In this document: positions 16,936 through 24,971 of the stretch, in pieces
Position numbering within the stretch: position 1 is the first letter of the stretch
How the letters are laid out: the number at the start of each line of letters is the position of its first letter
Assembly: GCA_044233795.1 (NCBI GenBank)
Contig: JBIIJL010000014.1
Span: 1-33,193, forward strand
DNA from: JBIIJL01 sp044233795
GTDB taxonomy: Bacteria; Pseudomonadota; Gammaproteobacteria; Legionellales; Legionellaceae
Direction of reading: 5' to 3'
DNA length: 33,193 nucleotides
Made by a program: the position numbers and the translations under genes
The notes under the pieces: model-generated
Database searches by the model: none
Told to the model about the DNA's origin: nothing
What the model saw: only the letters and a program-made list of their open reading frames with translations

Positions 16936-17481
16936 ATGGGGAAGATATGTTTTATTTTTCTCTTCATGGCGATGAGTTCAATCTGCTCTGCTGACACTAC
17001 ACCGATCTATAAATGGATGGATAGCAGTGGAGGAGTGCATTTTAGCGATAATCCCCATGAAGGAGCAGAACAGATCATACTTCCTTCTGTCCAGACCTAC
17101 ACGCCATCAACTCCACCCGTAGCGCATCGAGAACGACTCAACGAAGGTTCAGCAATGTCTGAGGTGAGTCATTATTCGAGTGTTAAAATTATACAACCCA
17201 GTGATCAGGTAACTCTAAGGAATCCACAAGGGTTTCTGTCTATCGTTCTTGAGATCAAGCCCAAATTGCAAAGAAGTGATAGAGTTCAAATACTCCTTGA
17301 TGGTTTGCCCGTGGAAAAACCGATGCCCACGACCGTTTTTGCACTGCAAGGTGTTTTACGTGGCTCACATATGATTTCAGCACAAATTGTAAATTCAAAA
17401 GGCGAAGTGCTTGCAAATAGTGGTAACGTAAATATTTTTATGCAACAACCGCGTGTGGGTATGGGTTCACACGGCCCTTGA
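16936..17481 (+). CDS. DUF4124 domain-containing exported protein
   Basis: 181 aa from ATG 16936, chosen because GAGGGG lies five bases upstream; a GTG at 16930 overlaps that box. There is a signal peptide to about residue 21 (SSICSA). Residues 25-60 are a DUF4124 domain (PIYKWMDSSGGVHFSDNP), a small envelope domain of unknown role. The C-terminal half (from about residue 78) is a beta-rich domain (SVKIIQPSDQVTLRNPQGFLS) that may resemble an Ig-like fold. It starts 17 bp after glnA and is probably co-transcribed. This glnA-DUF4124 pairing occurs in other gammaproteobacteria; the connection is not understood. Confidence 0.85.
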   Translation: MGKICFIFLFMAMSSICSADTTPIYKWMDSSGGVHFSDNPHEGAEQIILPSVQTYTPSTPPVAHRERLNEGSAMSEVSHYSSVKIIQPSDQVTLRNPQGFLSIVLEIKPKLQRSDRVQILLDGLPVEKPMPTTVFALQGVLRGSHMISAQIVNSKGEVLANSGNVNIFMQQPRVGMGSHGP

Positions 17482-17504
17482 TTTTAAATTAAATGTCCTC
17501 ATAT
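17477..17504 (+). promoter_or_regulatory. Sigma-32-like heat-shock promoter for htpG
   Basis: CTTGATT (17477-17483), a 13-base spacer, and CCTCATAT (17497-17504) match the sigma-32 consensus CTTGAAA-N11-16-CCCCATNT well. It overlaps the stop codon of the DUF4124 gene and lies about 50 bp before the htpG start, as expected for an independently heat-induced gene. Confidence 0.6.
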
Positions 17505-17553
17505 AGCAGTTACAGCGCGAGCTCGTGCCTTTTTACTTAATAGGAGATTTTGA

Positions 17554-19425
17554 ATGGTTAGTAAACAACAAACCATGGGTTTTCAAACTGAAGTTAAACA
17601 AATGCTTCATCTGGTTATACACTCACTTTACAGTAATAAAGAGATTTTCTTACGAGAGTTAGTTTCTAATGCATCAGATGCTCTAGATAAGCTAAGATTT
17701 TTAGCACTTGGGGATGCTTCATTGTATGAAGAGGATTCAGACTTACGTATTTGTATTGCGCATGATGAGAAGAAGAAAACGATTACTATTTCAGATAATG
17801 GTATCGGTCTTAATTGGGATGAAGCGGTACAAAATCTTGGCACTATCGCTAAATCAGGGACTAAAGAATTCATCAATCATCTTTCAGGGGAGGGAGCTAA
17901 GGATTCGCAGCTGATCGGTCAATTTGGTGTTGGATTTTATTCGGCATTTATCGTTGCTGATAAAGTTACCGTCAAATCTAGGCGCGCAGGCCTAAAGCAC
18001 TCTGAGGGAATTATTTGGTCCTCTGACGGAGCGGGTGAGTTTACGATTGGGCATGAATCCAAAAAAGAACGCGGCACAGCCGTTATTCTCCATCTAAAAG
18101 ACAGTGAAAGTGAATTTCTAAATGATTGGCGATTAAGAAGCATCATTACTAAATACTCTGATCATATTTGCTGGCCAATTGTTATGCAAAAGCAATCCGA
18201 TGAAGATAAAGACAGTACAACTGAATTTGAAACTGTAAATAAAGCAACAGCGCTTTGGACGCTTTCTAAATCAGATATTTCAGATGAGGATTACAAAGCT
18301 TTGTATAAGCATATCTCACATGATTTTCAAGATCCTCTTACGTGGTCTCATAACCAAGTTGAAGGGAAGCATGATTATATTAGTCTTCTCTATATTCCAA
18401 GCCATGCGTCCCATGATTTATGGCAACAAGAGACCAAGCATGGTTTAAAGCTTTATGTTAAACGCGTATTCATAATGGATGAGGCAGCGCAATTTTTGCC
18501 TCGATATTTGCGTTTTGTTAAAGGTATTGTTGATGCTAGTGATTTACCGTTAAATGTCTCACGAGAGCTCTTGCAAGATAATAAGCAAGTAGAGAGTATC
18601 CGCTCGGCTTGTACGAAGCGAGTGTTGTCGATGCTTGAAAAAATGGCTGAACAACAAGATGATACTTATCAAAAATTTTGGGATGCATTTGGTCTTGTGC
18701 TTAAAGAAGGACCGATTGAAGACTTCAATAACTCAGCAGCTATCGCTAAATTACTGCGTTTTTCCACAACAAGGAGTGATTCAGAAAAGCAAACTGTATC
18801 TCTCTTCCAATATGTTGAGAGAATGCAAAAAGATCAAGAAAAAATCTATTACATCACGGCCTCAAGCTACAACGCAGCAAAGCATAGTCCTCATCTTGAA
18901 ATTTTTAAGAAAAAGGGTATCGAAGTACTTCTTTTAAGTGATCGAGTCGATGAATGGTTAGTGGGTTATCTTAATGAGTTTGATGGTAAAAAACTACAAT
19001 CTATTACTAAAGGTAAAATTGATTTTGAAGAAGAAAACAAAGAAGAGGATAAGGCGCAGTCTGAAACACTTGCACCTATGTTAAAGCAAATTAAAGAGGT
19101 GTTAGGTGAGCGAGTAAAGGACGTGCAAATCACGCATCGTTTGACAGACTCTCCTGCATGCGTTGTTGCGGATGAGCAAGATATGGGCTTGGAAATGCAG
19201 CGTATTTTACAAGCTGCGGGTCAAAAATTACCATCAACTAAACCCATCCTTGAAATCAACCCTGAGCATTCGCTAATCAAAAGACTGCATTCAATTGAAG
19301 ATGATGCAAAATTTTCAGAGTGGGTGGTTGTGTTGTTTGAACAAGCAGTCTTGGCAGAAGGTGGCCAGCTTGAAAATCCTGCTGATTTTGTGAGTCGTGT
19401 TAATCAGTTGTTGATCGCATCGTAG
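17554..19425 (+). CDS. htpG: Chaperone protein HtpG (bacterial Hsp90)
   Basis: 623 aa, nearly identical in length to E. coli HtpG (624). GHKL ATPase motifs are visible: [18 protein letters not shown] (N-box with catalytic Glu and Asn), [13 protein letters not shown] and [11 protein letters not shown]. The middle-domain segment with the conserved catalytic arginine ([11 protein letters not shown]) and the C-terminal dimerisation domain are intact. It is an ATP-dependent cytoplasmic dimeric chaperone working with DnaK. The ribosome-binding site is TAGGAG upstream of ATG. A sigma-32-like promoter precedes it and a hairpin follows it. Confidence 0.97.
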
Positions 19426-19432
19426 AAGTATT

Positions 19433-19465
19433 TTTTGGGTAAGGGCTAAGAACCCTTACCCAAAA
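19433..19465. terminator. Hairpin between convergent htpG and fis
   Basis: A perfect 13-bp inverted repeat (TTTTGGGTAAGGG, 7-base loop, CCCTTACCCAAAA) lies in the 53-bp gap between the converging ends of htpG and fis. The T and A tracts are inside the stem rather than after it, so it is not a textbook U-tail terminator, but its position suggests bidirectional termination. Confidence 0.6.
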
Positions 19466-19478
19466 TAAATTTTAAGAT

Positions 19479-19781
19479 TTACTCTTCTGTCAAACGGAAA
19501 TATTTAGTACCAAAATAACGCTGTAGTTTCTTTCTAATTGTGCCACGGCTAATCCCTAGCATCTTAGCAGCTTGTAGCTGGTTTCCACGACGTTTTTCCA
19601 TCACCGCTTGTAATAGAGGTGGCTCTACCTCTGAGAGAATCATGTCGTATAAATCATCAATCGATTTACTTTTGTTCTCGACCAGAAAGCGGCTGACTAA
19701 TCCGTAAACTAAGTCTTGTAAGCCTTGTTCTTGTTTGATGTTCTCTGTAGGGGAGAGTTTTGTTTCTGAAACATTCATCAT
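19479..19781 (-). CDS. fis: Fis family nucleoid-associated DNA-binding protein
   Basis: 100 aa, the usual Fis length (98 in E. coli). The C-terminal half holds the Fis HTH: LLQAVMEKRRGNQLQAAKMLGISRGTIRKKLQRYF, where the last helix contacts DNA. It binds as a dimer, bends DNA and regulates rRNA and many other genes. AAGGA precedes two adjacent ATGs (19781 and 19778); either is possible. It is not linked to dusB here, unlike in E. coli. Legionella pneumophila is known to have several Fis paralogues, so which one this is cannot be told. Confidence 0.93.
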   Translation of the reverse strand: MMNVSETKLSPTENIKQEQGLQDLVYGLVSRFLVENKSKSIDDLYDMILSEVEPPLLQAVMEKRRGNQLQAAKMLGISRGTIRKKLQRYFGTKYFRLTEE

Positions 19782-19947
19782 AACTTCCTTATTTTAGTTA
19801 AATCTTTATCCAAAGGCTTTCAAAACACTTGAAAGCAGAATTAATTGTACATGAAGCTTAATTGATACGCTAGCATATTTCATAAATGCGCACATTTTTC
19901 AGGCAAAAACCAACCTACCTCTATTCAGCACAGATTTTTAAACGTAC

Positions 19948-20152
19948 CTGGCCCTGCCTCCTTTTCCGCCCAAAAAATTTGAGGACAATGGTACCGTTGG
20001 CCGAAGAAGATTGAGCATGTTTTATAACCAGAACCTAGCTGAGAAAGAGATAAAGGCTGTTATTCCAAGTAGAACGAATCGTTTGTACCCAACCATCCAT
20101 GATCGTCATACCAAATTAGGATTCGAAGACATTCAAGATACGTGTGCCAATA
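19948..20152 (+). mobile_element. Transposase remnant, IS5-family (IS427-like)
   Basis: One open frame without a start joins a decayed N-terminal piece (LPPFPPKKFEDNGTV then GRRRL, like the P-x-FG-x-W-x-TV-xRRF opening of IS427-type transposases) directly to a C-terminal piece (AEKEIKAVIPSRTNR, then a P-x-x-x-D spacing). The catalytic centre between them is missing, so this is an internally deleted relic. Similarity was judged by eye from motif memory. Confidence 0.45.
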
Positions 20153-20310
20153 GGTGACTTGATTATCCTCTTTCTTAAGCTTTTATTCTTGCTCTTGCCT
20201 GTAATCCCTGGGGAATCATGTTTTTTAGAGAAATATTTGATTAGTAGTTTTTCAACAGCAAGATCACATTCATTAATTTTAGCCAGATATTTATCAAATA
20301 ATTCTAGCCC
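20153..20310 (-). mobile_element. Transposase remnant, possibly IS110 family
   Basis: On the minus strand an open frame of about 50 codons reads GLELFDKYLAKINECD, then AVEKLL, then a Lys/Arg-rich stretch. The Y-x5-INECDxxIxxLL-like pattern resembles the central helical segment of IS110-type transposases. There is no start, and both ends are cut: at the IS5-like relic on one side and at a G-rich tract on the other. Identification is tentative. Confidence 0.35.
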
Positions 20311-20465
20311 TCGCTTCGCACGGAGGGGAGGGGAGGGGAAGGATCGGTTTAGTCTGCAGACAAACCAGCATTGGACACTTTTTTGCCGATCAATTTAGCT
20401 ATTCACTATTCGTAGCGGCACCCTTATACTTCGTAAACTCTTGAACAAAGAAGGTAGATTTATAA
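20311..20465. other. Gap with G-rich tract upstream of ubiC
   Basis: Non-coding stretch after the transposase relics. It contains a G-run cluster at 20322-20342 (GG, then three runs of four G separated by single A, then GG) that could form a G-quadruplex. The ubiC promoter must lie here or further upstream, but no clear one was seen. Confidence 0.5.
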
Positions 20466-20951
20466 TTGTCTTTTTGGTTAACTTATCCTTATTCATTAAC
20501 ACAAAAACTCAAAGAAATTGCTAAGGATGTCCATTTAAACGTTCTGCGTGAGCAATGGGAAGAACCTGACTTATGGGATCAAAATTACCTATTGAATAAG
20601 TCCATGAAAGTTTTTCATCGAGAGATTATAATGTATGCCGGCAATTTAGCCTGTTGGTACGCTCGAACAACTATTCCGCAAGCAACTTATCAAGCAAACT
20701 CTTGGCTCTTTTCGCGGCTTCAACATGAGTCATTAGGAGATATTATATATCATGAATCCAAAATAGAGCGTACGCATTTAAATCCATACCAAATTGATGA
20801 TGAAATGGATGAATATTTTAGAGTTAAAGGATTGATACCACTGTATGAGAGCAAATTATGGGGAAGATCCTCAAGTTTCATTATAAATAAAAAGGATCCG
20901 TTTCATCTTGTTGAAATCTTCCTACCTGATTTAGAGAGGTTTGCATTTTGA
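20466..20951 (+). CDS. ubiC: Chorismate lyase
   Basis: 161 aa (E. coli UbiC 165). The family signature is visible: YAR67TTIP, then LxxLxxESLGDIIY, then LWGRSSSFI and a C-terminal VE150IFLP. Arg and Glu at these places match the conserved active-site pair of UbiC. It removes pyruvate from chorismate to give 4-hydroxybenzoate, the first step of ubiquinone synthesis, in the cytoplasm. The start is TTG, with AAGG 11 bases upstream; no ATG precedes the conserved part. It overlaps ubiA by 4 bp. Confidence 0.88.
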   Translation: MSFWLTYPYSLTQKLKEIAKDVHLNVLREQWEEPDLWDQNYLLNKSMKVFHREIIMYAGNLACWYARTTIPQATYQANSWLFSRLQHESLGDIIYHESKIERTHLNPYQIDDEMDEYFRVKGLIPLYESKLWGRSSSFIINKKDPFHLVEIFLPDLERFAF

Positions 20952-21781
20952 ATTGGAGTTCTTATTTTCGTTTAATGCGTTTTGATAAGCCTGTTGGGAT
21001 TTTACTATTATGGTATCCAACCGCGTGGGCTTTGTGGCTTGCTAATCAAGGACGTCCACCTATCTTACTCGTTAGCTATTTTTTCTTCGGTACAATTATT
21101 ATGCGTAGTGCAGGGTGCGTGATAAATGATATTGCTGATAGAAAAATTGATAAACACATCAGGCGCACACATCTTCGCCCACTGACGGCAGGGGAGATAA
21201 CACTATATGAGGCTATAATATTGTTCAGTTTGTTGTTAATTATTGCTTTTTTTATTGTTTTATTGCTACCGGTAAAGTGTTTATATTGGTCAGTATTGGC
21301 GCTGATCATTACTATAATTTATCCCTTTTGTAAGCGATTCTTCGAGGCCCCACAATTAGTTCTAGGACTTGCCTTTTCAATGGGTATTCCCATGGCGTAT
21401 GCGGCATCTGGCATTGCAATTAATTCGCTAGTGATTGAATTAATGTTACTTAATTTTGCTTGGATTGTTGCCTATGACACCATGTATGCGATGGCAGATA
21501 GGGAAGATGATTTAAAAATAGGGGTTAAATCGATGGCCATATTGTTGGGTGAATATGATCGATTGATGATTTTATTGCTCGAGCTTTTTCTCCACAGTGG
21601 TTGGCTGATTGTAGCGAAAGATATTCACGCAAGTAGATTATTTTATGGTTTTTGGACTGTTGCAAGTATTGTGCTTATATATCAGCAACGACTACTTAGG
21701 GAGCGTGATCCAATCTCTTGTTTTCATGCTTTTTCATCTAATGCTTGGTATGGATTATTGATGTGGGCAGCTTTATCCTGA
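20948..21781 (+). CDS. ubiA: 4-hydroxybenzoate polyprenyltransferase
   Basis: 277 aa, multi-pass inner-membrane enzyme of usual length (about 285). The two prenyl-diphosphate/Mg-binding motifs are present: N60-D-I-A-D-R-K-I-D68 and YDTMYAMADREDD. LRPLTAGE follows the first. It attaches the polyprenyl tail to the 4-hydroxybenzoate made by UbiC. The TTG start sits inside the ubiC stop (TTGA, 4-bp overlap), so translation is coupled. Both genes of this pair use TTG. Confidence 0.94.
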   Translation: MNWSSYFRLMRFDKPVGILLLWYPTAWALWLANQGRPPILLVSYFFFGTIIMRSAGCVINDIADRKIDKHIRRTHLRPLTAGEITLYEAIILFSLLLIIAFFIVLLLPVKCLYWSVLALIITIIYPFCKRFFEAPQLVLGLAFSMGIPMAYAASGIAINSLVIELMLLNFAWIVAYDTMYAMADREDDLKIGVKSMAILLGEYDRLMILLLELFLHSGWLIVAKDIHASRLFYGFWTVASIVLIYQQRLLRERDPISCFHAFSSNAWYGLLMWAALS

Positions 21782-21856
21782 GTTGATAAATTATACTTCG
21801 TCGCTTGATCTTGGCTGATTGTCAAAATACAAAACCAATTTTTTTGAAAGGATAAT

Positions 21857-22022
21857 ATGGAAATAAACAAAAAACAAGTGTGTCTTGCAACAGGTGCGGG
21901 CTCTGGAATTGGAAAAGAGTTTGCAGTTGGATTCGTCAATCTGGTGCTCATGTAATGATTGTCTGTTGGAGTTTGGAAAATGGGCAAGCCGCCTTGCATT
22001 TTAGTTCACTATATATAAATTA
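21857..22022 (+). pseudogene. Broken short-chain dehydrogenase/reductase gene
   Basis: It begins with a good ribosome-binding sequence (AAAGGAT) and MEINKKQVCLATGAGSGIGK, the Rossmann TGxxxGIG motif of the SDR family. The frame stops at 21953 after 32 codons. Moving to another frame from about 21935 restores IRQSGAHVMIV, the next conserved SDR strand, and continues to NGQAAL before losing similarity. So one frameshift plus a large 3' deletion are present. The remaining ~200 residues of a normal SDR are absent. Confidence 0.65.
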
Positions 22023-22066
22023 GTACTACACTGTATATGGTAATATTAACTTAATGGAGATTATTC

Positions 22067-22471
22067 ATGAATAAGTATATATCAGCCAGTATCGTAGCTC
22101 TGTGTCTTTCATGCTTTGCAACGTTTACTCAAGCTTCAATGTGTCAAAATTACACCGGCGTTCTCTTCAATCAATGCCAATGTAATTTTTGGCCTAAATC
22201 ATTCTGGTGCACTGATGGGAATTTAACGTCTTACTCGAACCAATGCCCTGGTGGCTATAACCAAGTTAAAGGTGTATGCACACCACCACCATCATTAAAA
22301 TTAGTGTGCCCCCTATGGACGGACATGTACCAAGATTGCATAATTAATTCTAAAAATGACCCGCAGTGTACTAAAAAAGGGGTCGTCCAGAATACTTGTG
22401 CCACAAATATTTGCAATCAGAACATTCAGCAATACCAAGCTGAAGCTAAAGCTTGTAAGTCAAAGAAATGA
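22067..22471 (+). CDS. Secreted cysteine-rich protein (12 Cys)
   Basis: 134 aa with a signal peptide (residues 1-23, cleavage near FTQA-S). The mature part carries 12 cysteines (MCQ, QCQC, WC, QC, VC, VC, DC, QC, TC, IC, AC) and ends in a Lys-rich tail, suggesting a disulfide-stabilised periplasmic or extracellular protein. GGAG precedes the ATG. The C-terminal half with CxxxWTDMYQDC and CxTNIC looks helical. I do not recognise the family. No homology to the 10-Cys protein at 10906 is evident beyond type. Confidence 0.75.
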   Translation: MNKYISASIVALCLSCFATFTQASMCQNYTGVLFNQCQCNFWPKSFWCTDGNLTSYSNQCPGGYNQVKGVCTPPPSLKLVCPLWTDMYQDCIINSKNDPQCTKKGVVQNTCATNICNQNIQQYQAEAKACKSKK

Positions 22472-22521
22472 TAGGCATTGAAAGATAGCTAAATTTTTTA
22501 AATATAGATAAGTTGTGATCG

Positions 22522-22551
22522 AATAGCCTCATGTTAGAGTGTGAGGCTATT
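22522..22551. terminator. Hairpin between convergent genes
   Basis: Perfect 10-bp inverted repeat (AATAGCCTCA / TGAGGCTATT) with a 10-base loop, in the 94-bp gap between the convergent 12-Cys protein gene and the purine nucleoside phosphorylase gene. Only short T runs follow the stem; the position supports termination in both directions. Confidence 0.55.
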
Positions 22552-22565
22552 TGCATGCAGGATAA

Positions 22566-23411
22566 TTATTTTTCATGGGTAGGTTCTAATGAGCGAATAT
22601 ACCCATTTATCAATCGACCCAATTTAATAGAAGCTTCATTTGCTGTTTCAACTACTGCTTCATGGCTGTGGCTTGTGGTGGCAAGGCCTGTTGCGTAATT
22701 AGTGATTGTTGCAATGACTGCGACTTTCATCCCACAATGATTGGCTACTAAAACTTCAGGAACGGTAGACATGCCAACAGCATCAGCACCCATGTTGCGA
22801 AAGGCTCTTATTTCTGCGGCAGTTTCATAGTTTGGTCCGAGAACGGAAATATAAACGCCCTCATGTAATGTAACCCCTTCATTTTTAGCAATATTTTTTA
22901 TTTGCGCACGCATATCATAATCATAAGCATTGTCTAATGGAAAAAAACGAGGGCCGAATTCATCGTCATTGGGACCTGCCAACGGGTTGTCAGGTTGAAA
23001 GTTGATATGATCGGTAATAAGCATAAGCTCACCTGGCGGCACATCTTCCCTAAGTGATCCCGAGGCATTTGTAGCTAAAAAATACTGACAGCCTAGCAAT
23101 TTCAACGTACGAACATAAGTTTTTACTACTTCATGGGTATTACCTTCGTAAGAATGCGCGCGCCCTTGTAAAAACACCACTTGCACACCATTAAGCTCAC
23201 CTAGCATCAACTGGCCGCTGTGGCCATGAACGGATACTTTGGGAAATCCTGGCAAACTTTCGTAGCTAATTGTTGTAGCATTCTCTAATTCTTCAGCAAG
23301 ATGACCGAGCCCTGAGCCAAGCACTATGCCAACTGTTGGCTTAAAATGGGGAATTTTTTCAGTAATCACTCGAAAAGAATGATGGGCAAGGGTTCCTTTT
23401 TGATAATTCAT
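22566..23411 (-). CDS. Purine nucleoside phosphorylase (trimeric type)
   Basis: 281 aa from ATG 23411; a TTG four codons upstream is possible but not needed. Trimeric PNP signatures are present: GIVLGSGLG near residue 30 (phosphate loop), VHGHSG, FLQGRAHSYEG, NASGSL, LGPNYETAAEIR, GMSTVPE and ITNYATG. The last places an Asn where enzymes specific for 6-oxopurines (inosine, guanosine) have it. It splits purine nucleosides with phosphate into base and ribose-1-phosphate for salvage. PunA/XapA-type naming is possible; I leave the symbol open. It stands alone. Confidence 0.93.
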   Translation of the reverse strand: MNYQKGTLAHHSFRVITEKIPHFKPTVGIVLGSGLGHLAEELENATTISYESLPGFPKVSVHGHSGQLMLGELNGVQVVFLQGRAHSYEGNTHEVVKTYVRTLKLLGCQYFLATNASGSLREDVPPGELMLITDHINFQPDNPLAGPNDDEFGPRFFPLDNAYDYDMRAQIKNIAKNEGVTLHEGVYISVLGPNYETAAEIRAFRNMGADAVGMSTVPEVLVANHCGMKVAVIATITNYATGLATTSHSHEAVVETANEASIKLGRLINGYIRSLEPTHEK

Positions 23412-23462
23412 GGTGATGTCCAAGACGTTAAAACTCGAGACAGACTATACCCACGCTCAACA

Positions 23463-24296
23463 TTAAACGCAACTGATTGAAGCGTAGTATACTTGAAGAA
23501 AATTATCATCATTGAGACTGTCTTTTATCGTTTCATGGTCAGATTGCCTTGTATAAAAAAACCCCGGAGAAGGGCTTTGAATATGAATATGATCATGATC
23601 TTGGTGCATGCCAGGTTGAGGTGTTGGGCATCTTTTTAAGGATGAGGGGTGCACAACCAATTGATTTGCAAACAACTGATAACTGTCAGAGATAGGCTCT
23701 TTCTCAAAATTGCCAAAAGCACTTTGATACCAATAATACAAGGATGCTAAAGTAAGTATCGTACCGATAATTGAAAAAATTGTTATGATACAGGTTGCTT
23801 CAAGCGGGAGTAGCCAAATCAGCGTTTCTGCCAAAGCCTCCTCTAAGGCTGATAGCGTCACAATAATCGCAAATTTGACATACGAAGTTTGACGCTCAGG
23901 ACAGTAATTTGATTCTTCAGGTGGGTTTTCTCTCTTGTGGTATTCACTGATTGCCCACAGTGCATTACTTATAAAGTAGAGCCAAGTTGAGGGAATCAGC
24001 AATGTCGGTGAAACAATGTAAAATATCGTCGCAAGAGTGCCAAGAATAGCTGCAATCTGATACTGCCTTCTAAATTGTGCAAATCCAAACCACTGCTCAA
24101 CTTTAGGGGGATGTTCTGGATAATAGAGGGAGGCTAAGTACCAACTGACATAACCGATAAGATAAGAAACGAGTGAAACAACATTTAGAATTGTGTTGAG
24201 CAACATGTTCGGCATGTGATTCAACCGTGATGAAACAAAACCAAGCAGAAAAAAATATCCACTCATTTTGTCAAAAGTTTCATTATATCTAGCCAA
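23463..24296 (-). CDS. Multi-pass membrane protein with His-rich tail, hypothetical
   Basis: 277 aa from a TTG start at 24296 (AGGA seven bases upstream); ATG 24266 is the alternative. There are about five to six hydrophobic segments between residues 11 and 195, including LLNTILNVVSLVSYLIGYV, IAAILGTLATIFYIVS and IITIFSIIGTILTLASLYYW. The last 80 residues are hydrophilic with HQDHDHIHI near residue 232, a possible metal-binding patch. I recognise no family. Such helical-bundle proteins with polar C-termini are common among Legionella-specific genes, and some are secreted effectors; nothing here proves that. Confidence 0.65.
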   Translation of the reverse strand: MARYNETFDKMSGYFFLLGFVSSRLNHMPNMLLNTILNVVSLVSYLIGYVSWYLASLYYPEHPPKVEQWFGFAQFRRQYQIAAILGTLATIFYIVSPTLLIPSTWLYFISNALWAISEYHKRENPPEESNYCPERQTSYVKFAIIVTLSALEEALAETLIWLLPLEATCIITIFSIIGTILTLASLYYWYQSAFGNFEKEPISDSYQLFANQLVVHPSSLKRCPTPQPGMHQDHDHIHIQSPSPGFFYTRQSDHETIKDSLNDDNFLQVYYASISCV

Positions 24297-24963
24297 ACTG
24301 CAATCCTAGTTCAATGGGTTATAAAATAATTAGGTGAATTTTGAACTTTGAATACCTCACCTAGCTTACACCATTACCACTGTTCAGGAAGGGTGATTAT
24401 CACGGCCAGAGCTCCCTTCGCTGCGTGCTTTTAGCACAAATGCCGTCACCACGTACTTCAACTGCTTATGTAGTTATAGTCAACCCAAATCCACAACACC
24501 CTGCTCATTTTATTCTTGCCGAATCGATTCGGTAGAAGGGGGCTTAAATCAAAGCCACTTGATAGTGGTGGTATATTTGGGCCACTATCTTCTATTACAA
24601 TAGCAATTTTCTTAACCTATTTTCTACGATATATAGAAATAAATACCACTTTATTTTCAGGGGACTAAAATCAGGAGTTTTGCAGAATGTTTTCAATGCC
24701 AAGGTTAGGCAGATGTTCATCAAGAAAGGAGTTTGAGTAGTATGATAACCTTTGTGTGACCGGCACATAGGTAACAAAGATGCCTGCTCACATCGTCAAC
24801 AGCCCCTATCATGATCATAAGAAAATCAATATGTGTGAAAATGTATTTTTCAACATCTAAAAAAATGCTAACTTATTGATTTATCAGTAGGCCTTGGCCG
24901 CATAATTGGCTAAACTCGAGTTAGAGAGGTTTAGAATAACTAGGTAATCTTCCTATAAAGAGG
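24297..24963. other. Gene-free region with inverted repeats and decayed coding debris
   Basis: No intact gene was found in 667 bp. Visible structure: a 14-bp palindrome CCGAATCGATTCGG (24519-24532) and an 8-bp inverted repeat GATAGTGG/CCACTATC (24561-24568, 24582-24589) whose left arm could instead pair with CCACT at 24555-24559. On the minus strand a stretch around 24780-24840 reads as open frame with GAVDDVSRHL, faintly like an integrase-core (DD-SR) block, but too short to call. Confidence 0.45.
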
Positions 24964-24971
24964 CTACGCAT
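24921..24971 (-). pseudogene. Possible stub of a sensor kinase gene after the response regulator
   Basis: A 16-codon frame (MRSLFIGRLPSYSKPL) starts inside the end of the response regulator gene, overlapping it by 8 bp. MRSLFI followed by R/L is a common opening of CpxA-like histidine kinases, which normally sit at exactly this place. Nothing kinase-like follows, so if the reading is right the kinase gene was deleted after a few codons. The evidence is only position plus six residues. Confidence 0.25.

Noticed and set aside
24595..24777. 60-codon minus-strand ORF in the gene-free region
   Set aside because: No ribosome-binding site, no recognisable domain; treated as chance or debris.
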